Shown piece by piece: positions 35,101 through 48,300 of a DNA stretch of 64,000 nt. Every line of letters starts with the position of its first letter. Position 1 is the stretch's first letter. This stretch comes from Aplysia californica (taxonomy: Eukaryota; Mollusca; Gastropoda; Aplysiida; Aplysiidae), in NCBI RefSeq assembly GCF_000002075.1, contig NW_004797351.1:1201199-1265198 (forward strand), written 5' to 3'. A program made the translations under genes and the position numbers. A model generated the notes under the pieces. That model ran no database searches. It was not told the DNA's origin and was given only the letters and a program-made list of their open reading frames with translations.

Positions 35101-38100
35101 TGCATGAACGAGAAGTGTCCCCCTTTGGGAATGGCCTAAAGACTCTACAGTCAGTGGCACTACCCCGGGGGGTCTTTACTGTGTCAAAAAATAATTACAA
35201 TAGGATAATTCTGAAAGTTGTGGTGGTTTACAGAAATATTCCCCAAAACACCAGTCTTCAACGCTTAACTCACTTACTACTGGGCCCTTTCACCAGTCAC
35301 AAACGTTGAAGACTGGCGTTTTTGGGCGTATTTCAATAAATCACCACAACTCTCAGAATTACCCTATTGTAATTATTTTTTGACACATTCAAGTAACATT
35401 CAAGCTTAATCAAATACAAAAAACTTAAGTTGTATAAGTCTAATACTTTAATTCGTATGATTTTAAAAAAAATTGGCATGAATTTGATTTTCCTAAAAAT
35501 TTCCAGAGACTTGACTGGTAGAATGAAATTCACAACAACAACAAAAATAAAAGTTCAGTGTTCTGTTTTGATTTTTATGCATGTGTGAGTGTTTGGTGAA
35601 AATATAAAAGCTGGTCTGTGCGTTTATTCAGACCCATACACTGAATTACATGAGACAGATGTATGGTATGACATTGTGATTTCGTTGCGCAAACAACACC
35701 AGTCTAGATCTAGTGCTAGATCTAGCCCTAAAACTTTGACTCTGGCCGTGTTCGGGTACATATCCAGGGTCCTAGCTATCAGACACATCATATTCTGAGG
35801 CACTAGAACTAGTGAAACGTACAGAGGTATCGAAAACAGCAAAATTATGTGATTCTTGTTCATGCGACTTCTTCGACCGTTACTATGACGCGACTGTCGG
35901 ATTACTATCAGCATGGTAAGGATTTCACATCTCTTTCAACACATAGCAAGGACATTTTAGAGGCATGGTCTGTCCAAGCAACATTCTCCAACTCCAATCC
36001 AATTGGACAGCAAGCTAAGCCAAAGGAGAGTCATGAATAAAAAGATTATTAAAAACCAACCTGGTAACAAAGCAATTCACAAAGTGGAGGAAAAAATCAT
36101 GGGAGTAAAGAGCGAAATACAATGGAGTCTGCCTTTCAACTAAACTCTGTGGTTTACCCAGATTTTCTTCAGTTTAGAGAGGTTGATCAAAAAGAATAGA
36201 AAAAAATCTGGAATTTGGTTTTCTTTTGGTTAATCATCACTTTACGATTAATCATATTTGGATCAAGCGGACTGCACTGTATCAAAGCCGACAAGTGGTC
36301 AAAACAAGAGACAAGTCGGGTCCTGTGGCAAGCTGACCTGTGTATAACCCCCCTGTGGTGGATGTACTCCACCGCTGACAACACGTCTCTCAACACAAAC
36401 AGAATGGCCTGCTCTGGGAGGCCGGAGTTGAAGTAGGCGTGCATCAAATCTCGACAGGAGCCTGAAATAAAATATAATGTGTACGTCAACATGTCATGAA
36501 TTAACGAATTAAGTTTAGCGTGCACAAAGCGAATTCGGAGGGCAGTGGAAATGTTCTCCTCATGTACAAATTTTCCTACGTGCGTATTTCTGGCTATATC
36601 AAGGGAGGCAGAAAAAGTTTGACAGTTCGGTCAACATTTTATATGAATTTTGTCCCCAATACCATGACAACACACAAGTTGGGTTCAGAACAGCCCAGAT
36701 TTGGGTTTCTGACATTGATTAAAAAAAAAAAATTCAAATAGAGCTGGGATCAGCCATTTTCCGCAACAGAGAAACTTTTCTGCTTCTTTCGCTTCCCCAT
36801 GGTCCGTTCTCTACTACAACTTCACCTAAGCCTATCTGTAGAGAAAGCCGGAAAATAGTTGCCTATGTAATCTCTGTTGAAGATAAAACACACTTGCACA
36901 TGAGATGAAAATATCAGATGTGTCTTCATGCAGCTGTAGACTACCCACACGTAACTGGAATGTTCAGGCATGATTTGTCTCTGCAATCTTCTGTGATGCA
37001 TGAAATAAAAAGTCCTTGGCCTCCATCATTGCCCTTGGCATTAAAGGCTGTTGGCCTACACTCCTACATGTACTGTGACCATGCTCTCTCCCTCTTTCAC
37101 TGTGGCTACTTTGGTAACAGCGAGTATGTTGACATGTTCAGTGGAAACCTGATATAAACAGGGATGGTGGGATCAGAGAAAAAGTTCTGTCATATCAGAT
37201 CCCTGTCTGTTAAATCAGAAATGCAAGGCAAGAAAGCATTTGTGGACTAATCCAGCTGTATTAATTCAAGGGTAGTTTCCCTTACCACAAGTACCCACGA
37301 ACAGGGGTTTTGGACTAGGTAATAATTATTGCATGTTAGGGTTTTTTTGTGTGGTGTGATGCATGTGAACTGTGAAAGCCTCGAAGCAAGCTCTGCGCAT
37401 GACCAGGGCTCTCAGACTTGGCCATGCGGCAGGCGTGCACATGACACATTACGCGTGCGTTTAGCCAGGGTTAGGTCTAGATCGAGGTCTGCAGCACACT
37501 GCATCCCTCTCTTGTGGCCATGTGGCAGGCCTGCGCATGACACATTATGTGTGAGTGTAGCTAGGCTTAGGGATAGATCGAAGTCTGCAGCACATCGCAG
37601 CCCTCTCTCGCTTCACCTGCTGAGTGTGCTTTCTGACTTTTTACACATTGTTAATGAGCCTTAGTCCCTGTTATAACCGATAGGGCTCCGATGAGGCCCT
37701 GTTATTGCCGATAACTTTTAATAGAGACAAAGAGTAGGAAATAAACGGGGATTTAAAAAAATCCCTGTTATTACCGGATCCCTGTCATTACCCGGCCTGT
37801 TGTATATGATTTCCACTGTAGCTATTACTTTATATTTGTTAAAACTTTTTGTACAATACTGTAAATAAATCGAATTCCCCTTTCACTGATGTTCGAAGAG
37901 AAATTTTAAAAAAAAATGGCATTCATAATACAAGCACAAAGGTACTATAGCAAACAAACAATATCACACCAGTACAGGCGATTAATTCTCCATTGTAAGT
38001 TGTCACTGAGAAACACCTTATTTTCGAGCAAGAGTGATCATGTTTTTCTCAAGGACACACACTGTGTCACCAACACATGCTCGAAATAACTGTGAGGTTA

Positions 38101-41100
38101 AAAGCAGTAAACATTCAAGCCCCCTTATCAGAATATGGATAAAATAGAGGGTAGTATGGTGCTGGTATTTTCAATAAAGAAAAGTTTGCAAACGCTTCAA
38201 GAGGCGAAGGAAGAAAAGGGTGACGCTACAGTATTCATAACATGTCTATTTAGTTTAGTTTTAGTAAGAGTTTTACGACACTTGCAACACAATAGGTCAT
38301 ATAAATGCCGAAGATTAGAGGTGTTACAAGAGAGTAACAAAACACAAAAAAGAAGGAGGGGAGAAAAGGACGATAGATGTTTGATGGGAAAGAAGAAGCA
38401 AACCACATCAGAGCACCCGCCAACTACCCACCATAACTTGTCTAAAGTTACGTACCAAAATAGTTTTCTTACAAGGACCAACCTTTTTTTACGGTTCGTT
38501 TTTTGTTATTGTTGTTTTTTCATAATTTGGCGAGATGCACAATAAACAACAAAAACCCAGATGATGTTGTTGGTCGACACTCCCTTCTTTAGAAAAATCA
38601 AAGGCAAACAAAAGCACACGGGTGGGCGCACTCACCAAAAGCCATGAGAGGCATGACGGCCCACAGCTCCTGCTGTGTGATGAAGCTGCAGTAGAAGGGC
38701 AGGATGTTGGGGTGGGACAACTGCTGAGTCAGCACTATCTCATTCTGGGGACACAAGCAGCTCAGCAATTTTTGTTTGTTTGTTAGTCGTTTTGTTTGTT
38801 GGGTTGGTTGGTTTTTGTATTTTTTTTTTTTTTTTGGAACACAAAAGGATAAAGGTAGTCCAGCTCAGACACATTATATTTAAGTTCATTTTTTTTTTTT
38901 TAGTAGAGGGTTTTACGGCGCTCGCAACTGCATAAGGTCCTCTGAGCGCCAAGAGGTGGGTGTTAACAGAGAAGTCTTTAAAGGGAATCAGACTGCTCAC
39001 CTCTCTAGCTTCAACAGCACAAGGTCTGCTTCGACTATCAAGGCACCCCGAAATAGCAGGTCACAAGAGAGTGACAAACATACAAAAGAAGTAGAGGAAA
39101 ATGACAATAGTAAGGATCAGGAAAGAAAAAGCAGCAGTTCCCTGTTGTAGATCAGGCACAGTTATGAGTGTGACCCCGGAGGGTATTTAAGTTCATGAGG
39201 TGGAGTGCCCACAAAAACACCATAAGGCTGCCAGCGAAGTGAGTTACATAAAATTCTCAAGAAAAATATATACAAATATACCGCAGTTGAAAATTTTCAA
39301 GATGGCCACTCATTGTAGATGAGAAAAGTGGTAGTTTAGACAGGTAGATGTCTTGGACAGTGTCACTACAGCTACAATAATATACAAGGGGGAAGTGGAA
39401 AGGGGTAGTTTTAGTTTAGTTTTAGTAGAGGTTTTACGGCGCTCGCAACTGCATAAGGACATATGAGCGCCAGAAGATTAGAGGTGTTACAAGAGAGTAA
39501 CAAACATAAAAAAGAAGAAGGGGAGATAAGGACGATAGATGTTTGATAGGAAAGAAAGAGCAAACCACACCAGAGCACCTGCCAACCACCCACGAAGTGG
39601 TAGTTTGAGCAGGTCTTAAACAGTTGTTAGAGCATGTTCAATTGTATGTACGAGGCGCCCTGCCAAAAATGTCTCTCCTGGTGGATAAATAAATAGAGAC
39701 AAAATGAAATACAGGGATAAAAGTGACTGCTGACAAAAAATCCTGAACCTTTTGAAATGCGTAGGCGCTCACGGAAACATACCGAAAAATTGCCCAGTTC
39801 TACCTTTCACCTCAAGCATAAGAACTAACGTTATAACACTTAACAAGCAGACATAAGAAGATTCTTGTTTCTAACATAAATACAGTAGTCTCCGCGTAAA
39901 CGCACGGTGCTTCGGAGAGCTCCTTAGCGTGTGTTTTTACGAGACGTGCGTTTACATGAACCTGTGCAAATGGAGGAAGGGACGCATATCATCTCATTGC
40001 CTTGATATTTTAGTGACCTCCCTTGGGGGGGAGGGAACAGTCACTTTGGCTGATAATGTGACGACACGTGACTATTTTATGAAGGAGTCCCAGACTGCGG
40101 TTGTGAATACAAAAGGTGTTAAATGGTCAACTTTATCGTTTAATTCCCGGTGCTAGAAACAGGGGATGTAACTCCAGATGACTCTGTCGCGAGCAGAAAG
40201 TACCGATAATGTCATGAGAGCAGTTCTACACCGAAAGTTAGGAAATTTTGTGAGTTTTAAAGACAAATTAGTGACTTTTCGCTGCCAGGCCCTTCAGGGC
40301 GCAAAATTTTTGACATTTTTGATCATGAACCAAATCCCAATGATGATCCCCCAGTCGGATATATCAATAAATATGACCATTGAAGACGGTTGCAATGTTC
40401 CGCATAACATCGATGATGATTCTGATGATAGTGGAAGTGGCAGGGGATCACCACTAGAGCTATCAGAGGCTAGATCTACGGCTAGGTCTAATGATGCTTC
40501 GACTGAGGTGGAGTCAGGGATCACACATTAGACTTTACAAATAGAGTTGGTCATAAAAACAAGTGATTTAACCTTTTCTCATTTTGTCAAGACATGCATT
40601 CATATAATGACATTTTTCAAACTTCAGTAAAATCTAACAATTAAAGACACAGTGAAAAAAACAATGAACCAACCTAATTTTTTCTAGTATCTCCAATTTA
40701 ATTCAGGAATCTAGGGAGGTATGAAAAAAAAAAGAATTCAGGGTTTTAAGGGTTATATTAAAGAGTTTTTAAAAACTGTCATACGGCGAAAACGTGTGTT
40801 TGAGCGGAAAATGCATGTATGGCATGCGTTTAAGCGGAGATTACAGTATTCAAATAAGATTTATCAAAAATAGTTAATTTTAAAAAGTTTCACAGACATG
40901 GACTAGAATGAAGACTTAGGCCAGAAAACTACATGGATGACGGACTGCAGAATTATACAGGCACGGCAGTGTATCTCAATGATATATCATAGACTGACGG
41001 GGTAAGAAGAGTAAACAAGGCTACTTGAAGGTCCTCTTCATCTCAGAGTGAACCTCTTCTTCTTCTCTTCAGCTTTTCCAGTTGTTGGATGTTGCCACTC

Positions 41101-42307
41101 AAAATTTTTTTTGGCAGTAAAACACCCTGTCAAAAGGCCATTCTGCTCGCCTGAGTTGTTTTGGTTCCAAGATAGGTTTCCATTTTCTGTTAGGTCTCTC
41201 TCAACCTTTATCTTAAGCCTCCTACCTTTGCTTCCAGAATATAGTTCTCGGGTAAATCATGGCGTTCGATATGCCCAAAGTTCAGTTTTAGTTTCATCAT
41301 GTTCTGGAGGAGTGTTGGCACTTCTCATGTCTTTGTCTATTCCTAGAGAAGAATGACATTATTGGAAAATCATCAATGGTGCCCCGACATTTGACAAGAG
41401 AAGGAGACGGATAATGGTGATGATGTTACCTGTAGGTAGGAGAGCTCTCGATCCCACATCTCCAGGTTAATGCGTTTCACAGCCACAAGACCGTCCGAGG
41501 ACACATGCTTTGCCAGGGATATGGTGGATGAATTGGAATGACCTTTGCCTGAAAATTTATTTTTTTAAAGATGTGTTACGCTCTAACTATGAGACTGGTT
41601 CTTTGAACATTTTTCAGGAAGAATTTTGATACTGCTTATAGTGCTTGCTATTGAGGACTCATATGAGGTGTGAAATTCAGCAAGTTCAGACAACCCTTCA
41701 GATTCGACTCCTGTTTCCTCATTTAATTAAATGTAGGCAGCCATTCAGTTGCTGTTCTGTGATACACTACTTCAGGCTACAGGTATGACACATTTTCTAG
41801 GAGCACTATTTTCTGCTGGAAAATACAGGCATGCATTTTCAAGAGCAGGATGTCAATCCAGTTGCCTAAACAAGTGAAAGAAAGACTCAACGTGATATCT
41901 AAGTTTTTAAATAAAAGATTTCTCATTGCTGTTATTTTCGAGTTTACCATAGTTCTGACAAGTTAAAGCACTGAAATCAGCATTTGGCAAATCTAGGTCA
42001 ACATATCACTACCTTAAAATTGTTAAGTTCTATCTGCTCAGTACCTAGTTTTCAGGAATTTGACATTAAAAATTTCATGAGTTTCACAATATTTCAAGCG
42101 TTTTAGAAGTCAATTCTTTTAGTTTTAGTAATCCTTTGAATATCTTGATAACGACTCAGAATAATCTTACAATTTTGATAGAGCAGACAGAACATTTGGT
42201 TTCTGAACTCGTGGTCCTAGTAGCTCAAAATGGCCAAAAATGTCAGATAGAACTTTGAAATTCTAAGGAAGCGATATCAATTTACGCATCTAAAAAACAA
42301 TAAACAC

Positions 42308-42343
<36 letters not shown>

Positions 42344-45300
42344 TATATGAAATTCATGTTATGGGAAACATTGTGAAGTATAATTGAGTACTGTCATCCC
42401 CCCTCCTCCACCTCACCACAATTGTGTGGTGACATTCCACAAGCCAACAGATTCTTTCACTATAGCTTCCTTCAATAAAAAATAAGCAGCCATTTAATTT
42501 CTGTACTGTGATGAGCCAATTTCATGCATAAAATAGGACACTGACAGTGCTGTCACAGAAACTTTCACTCCTCTTTATAATATAACATTGTAAGTACATC
42601 GTCAAATGAAACTACTCATTCTACTTGTGAAAGCAACAATGAGTATGTGTGTGTGCCTGGAGAAAGGTCCCAGTTGTCGGTAACGCTATTTTTGAGCAAC
42701 GGTGTGAAAAGGTTAAAAAAAGTTGCAGTTGGTCAAAACTTTACTTCCATCAGAAAATACACATTTATTCACTACTTAATAACATATTGAAAGGATTAAA
42801 AAAATTTTAAGCTTAAATATCTGTTTATTAATTATTTTGCCACATGTCGTACTTCACCAAACGTTAAAAATGTGCTAGAAATTGGTCAATATACTAAGGT
42901 TAAAGCTGTTCTTCTCCAAACGTTGTTTTAACACCCTGAGTTACAAAATGTGGCATATCTTTAAAACTATCGTACTGAAGATATAAATTTGAAAAATGTT
43001 TTTGGAACAGTGGTATGTCTTTTATGATAAAACTTATTTTTAGCACTGGAATCTCGAGAGAGGAAGATGGCAGTATTTACTTACCGATTACAGCAAACAG
43101 TTCGTACTGCTGACTGTCTGGCGGGTAACATATGACTCCATCCATTTTCTTTTCTGGAGAGGCACTTACGGCTCCTTGCACACTCTCAGACTGCAAAATG
43201 CAAAATTCTAGTCTGAAACAAGCTGGAAGAAACTAGAATTTAGCAAACTGCTCTTTAAATACAGTATGTCTAACAAAATAAAAGAGGACCCATTCATAGT
43301 GCAATTCCACCAACTCCCCTCCCCTCATTTTTCTATTAATTTCGTTCAAACTTTGCATCTTCTTCTTCTTCTATCCCGTGGTTGGGGCAACCGTGGGGGC
43401 ACCACTGCATCTAAAAACCAGCTCTCGCCCTCTGCTTTCCTCCGATTTTCACCCATCGTCTTTCCTGTCCGCTCTGTAATGTTGTCCTCCCATCTCCTTC
43501 TCTGCCCTCCTCTCTTTCTCTTTCCTTGTACGGTTCCTTGCAGGATTGTTTTGGCAAGTCCTGTGGATCTTGAGACATGCCCAAACCATTTTAATTTTCG
43601 TCTCTTCAATGTGGTCAGTAGATCTTCATATTGCCCCACTGCGTTGGTGATTCTCTTTCGTACCTCAGCATTTGAAATGTGGCCTTTGTACGAAATGTCA
43701 AGGAGTCTGTGGTAACATCTCATCTCTGTGGTCTGAATCTTTTTCTCTAATTCTGCTGTGCTGGGTGCACACTTGACACATCTCAGTGCTGAGAACATTA
43801 CACTGGCTCAGAACTTGGTCACACAAGACTCTGAGATGTCAGAGAGGCAGAGATTAAAAGAAAAAAGGTGTTTTTTACACTCCCATTGACACAGTTTAGA
43901 CCAATTAGGAGATGGGCTTGCGACCCTGCCTGTGTAAACAGCCCAAGATCTGGAATGCTTTGCCCATTAATTCAAAGGAGATCAAATCTTTTTTTATTCA
44001 TTTAAATGTCAGTTAAAGTCATTTCTGTTTCTAAATAGTGAAATTTGGTTAGAACACAATGTACTATTTATATGTTACTGTTGCATTATAAAGTGCTGTG
44101 TACTTTAATCAAGCATGAGTGCTACAAAAATGCCATATATTGTTGTGGATACTTGGCCACTTTTCTTAGCAAATGACAACTTTCCTGGCAGCCCGGCTGG
44201 TGTAAGGGAGGTTGGTCTGTATTTGCTCGGAGCGCCGGGGTCTCGAGCGGAGCACGGGGATATCGTGCTGGGGAAGCTCACGTGGGCTTATATATAGTTG
44301 CTCACTCACGTCCTGTGAGGGGCAGTCGGACGAGAGAGAGAAGAGGAAGGGACAGAGCCAAAGCCAACCCACTTTACGGGAAATCTACTATGCACTACTC
44401 TGGTTCAAATAAAGGGATCCAGCACTTACGATAAGAGTTTCGTATTTATTACTTCGAAATATTAGTTTAGAAATGTGGTAGTGCTGTGTTCCGTAACAAT
44501 ATATTATCTTCATTAAGTCATTCAAAAGGCAAGACCTCTAAAATGTAATGCCCAGGTTGGGCTGAGTGAAGTAGAAAAAAATCTTTGAAGACTTCCCCAG
44601 CAACCCAAGCTCAAGAACACCTCGGAGAGGAGGTGTGAATCACAACTATGTTACAACATAGAATTTCAAGTTCACACTTCATCAACCTACTTCTTCCTTT
44701 GTCTTCTCTTTCACCTTGTCCAACAGTTTCTTGTCTGATCTGTTTTCCCTCAAACGGTTTTCTTTTGAGCAGGCACAATTCTGAAATTATAGTAAAATAA
44801 AGGGCATTATAAGTGAATATGCATGATAATAGTGACCTTTGTATAAAATATCAAGCCACATTTGCCACCACAATCTTGGATTTGTCTAGTCTTCCATATC
44901 CTCACCTCAAGCCCTCATCCCCTTCCCTTTAAAAAAGCTATCTTGCAGGCTTGCCAACTTCTTCCAAATCCAATGGGGACACTGAAGTTATAACAATAGA
45001 TTGCATAACAACAGACACAGTTACATCAAGCAGGAATCATTTTGGACAAGTGTATACTGTATGTGATAAGGCTAAAACATTTCAGAATCTAGGACAGTCC
45101 TGAGAAATTCAGGACAGTTGGCAAGCCTGTTATGAATTTTCCTTTACCTTACACTTGCAAAAGTGAGCTTTTCAAACTTGAAATGGACAATAAATAAACA
45201 TTAGCAACACAAATTTTTGCCATGATTAAAATTTGTTAATCAATCATTTTACTGTTGCAAGTTTTTCATGTCTATTTACAGCTGTATACGAGTGTTGTGA

Positions 45301-48300
45301 TACTAAAAGCTCTATCATGAAAGCGTTCAGGAGGAACCCCAAACTTCTACAATAAAGAGATTGGGGAATAGGTGGGAGCCTCGTGTATGCAGTCATGTGC
45401 ACAACATCATAACAATACAGGACAGACATGTAATGTATTCACTATTTATTATACTCCACATCCTCTACATAATATACTTTAAAAAAAATAATAATTGCAC
45501 CCAATGTAACGCATACTCCACTACCTGTTCCGTGGTATCACAGTTTGTGTGTACTGAATAAAAGAGCTAGGTCATCAGTTGGAAGCTGACCAAACACAAA
45601 CCATTCCTCTCTGATATTTAATAAATGTAGATCTACTCCATATCTGGCACAAAAACAAAGCAATACAGACAAATTCTTAGGATAGCTCCACATGAATTCA
45701 CTGCAAGTCAGAATGATAAAGGCTACATTTTGCTATGACCAGGCTGGATAGACTGAAGAAGAAGCAGAGTTAAGCAGAGCACTCGCAAAACAACATATAA
45801 GTTAAGACCAGTCCTGGAAAAGAAAAGTTATAACCACAGGCAGGGGGTAAGATTGTACACAGGCTCGTACTTCTTGGCTGTACTTTAAGTCAAGAAAAGA
45901 AAACAAACAAAAAGTAAATTCAGACTTTCAGATATAATCATACAAGTGGCAAGACATAAATATGATGTAATATCATATTCAGTGCATATCCCTAAATTCA
46001 AGAAGTTTCCACTCACAAGTAGAGACATTGGTCTCCAGTGGCAGGACAACCTCCTATACCACTGTCAATTCTTTCCTCCCTGGACTCCGTGGCTACAGGG
46101 TCTGAAAGATAAATTAAATAAACACGTGTTGTTGAAGGAAAAAAAGAATGCCATTTTGGTTGAAGAGCATGTTAAAATAAATGAAAAAAGCGTCGATTGA
46201 AGATATCCATACTTCAACGACCTTGTCTCCTCTATCTTTCTCTGTCTGTTTATCTCCTGCATTTCTCATCTTTTCTTATATGTGAGGCAGCGTGGTGAAA
46301 TCGGGCACTCATCAAAATACTGAAACCTGAGAAACAGGCATTTTTCCGCCAGTTTGGACATTTTTGTCGAATTTGTATTTTTTGGCTCATCCTCTTAAAG
46401 GTCAATACAAAAATACATTTCCATGTGAAGTTTACTGGAAAACACTGATTAAAGACACAAAAATATGTCACTCTTCAGTTTCCAAAGACTCTTTAGCAAT
46501 TGGAGTTACCAAACTTTGGTGGCCATTTTCTCGTTAATTTCACCACTGAAACCAGGTGACCTCATTTCCTTCAGTCACAAATATCTTGAATTTTATTAAA
46601 GATAAATGGGAAGCAAGGCAAATAAATGAGCTTTCGTATGATACCAATAGCTCTATGGGTCAAAAAATTTACGAGCGCCTGATTCCATCGCATCGTGAAA
46701 CATGAACAAATAGCGAGTATGACAATAAAAAAGAAAGTTTGCCCATATTTCTCTCCTTCCTTTTCCTGAAGAATCTGTAGCACATATTATAAAAGGATGC
46801 AACATATAAAAGTTCAGAGGACACTGTCTAAAATGGCCACCCTTTATCGTGGAGAAAAGTGCCCATCTTATACAGTGTTGCTGCAATGTAAAAAAAAATA
46901 CTCAAAGAAAGAAATTAGAAACAGCTATTTTTAAAGGTGATTGTCCTATACTGATGGATGTTAGTGCAGGTTCGACTGTATTCAAGATCAACACAACTCA
47001 TTAAAGTCAAAGGGAAGAATTGCAGGGTGGGGGTGGGGGTACAAATATAACAAATTGAAATTCCAACAGAAAATAAATTCACTTCACATCATGACTCAAA
47101 GTCAGGAAATTGAGTGTGAAGGAGAGCAATCACAAGCAGACAGGTTCTTGGGATTCTAAGGTAATACAAATAGGCACTTACTCTACTATTTTCACATTTA
47201 TTGAATTAGTAAAATTGCTTTAAACATAGACACTGACCCAATAATTTTCTTTAGCTTCAGTAGCATTATAAATATTATTTTAAAATAAAAAAATTGCTTC
47301 AAATTCAACACAATTTTAAAATATTTTCCAACCAACTGCACTTCAATCTAACCAAATTCCAGCGATAATCGTGGAACATAAATATCATAACTTGGCAAGC
47401 TTTTATGGGCCATAAACAGTTCGGAGCTGAAACTAAATCTCCAGAAGAGAAGGTCATCTCTATACACACACAAAAGTCAGGTGGTCATCCTATTCTCTTG
47501 GCACAGGCCCCAATTTCATGGGTAATTCTGGGCTCAAACAACCACACAGACTGGGAAATGACCGTGTGTAGAATCAATGCACTTGACTAAATTTAAATAG
47601 AGATAATCTATGAAAATATTATATTGACGGGGTTATAAATATAACATATAGTAAATACTCTTTCTGTTCCAGTCTCTTGTTAAATTTGTCAACTAGACTA
47701 CTAACATAAAAATGATAAGAGGAGACAACATTTAAGTTATCCCACACAACCAGCTATTAGTACATGTTGACTCCTCCTTTTAGTGAGATGATCGACAGAT
47801 CAACCTCAGCACAATGGTATTAGACCTAAAAATGAGTTGTCTTATTTTTTTCATTTACATGGTTTGAAATGTACATTTTAAATATAATATCAAGGGGGTA
47901 TCAGCAGCTATCAGTTCAAATTTGATTTGAAATAGAGCACCCATTGGCAAAAACATTCAATGCATCAGCGATAGTGTCTCATGAAATATGACTGGTACAG
48001 CAGGCAAAAACAAAATCACAGAGAATACAGGAAAGCATCACAAGTTAATTACTCACTGAGGATGAGCATTCTGGTCATTCAACTTATTTAAACAGTTTTT
48101 TCCGATTCTGTTTCCTTTAAGTGAACTCAAAACTTTAAAAGGCATACATTTAAATATGCATACTATGAAAATATGCAAACTCTTGGTTCTGATGTGTATG
48201 ACGGTTTGAAATGTGCAGAATCTTTGCCTTTGCTCTGCTGCTGGTCGGACAATGTCCGCTACGTTCTCAAAGTAAGCCTGATGTGTGTGGAAATACGGCT

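Noticed and set aside
37329-37664. 111-residue plus-strand frame
   Set aside because: It lies inside the non-autonomous element B1 and its internal repetition comes from a tandem duplication there; the same non-coding sequence occurs in B2.
40178-40531. 117-residue plus-strand frame as a host gene
   Set aside because: It falls inside nested element E2 and its acidic stretch is also present in the diverged copy E1, so it is transposon-derived.
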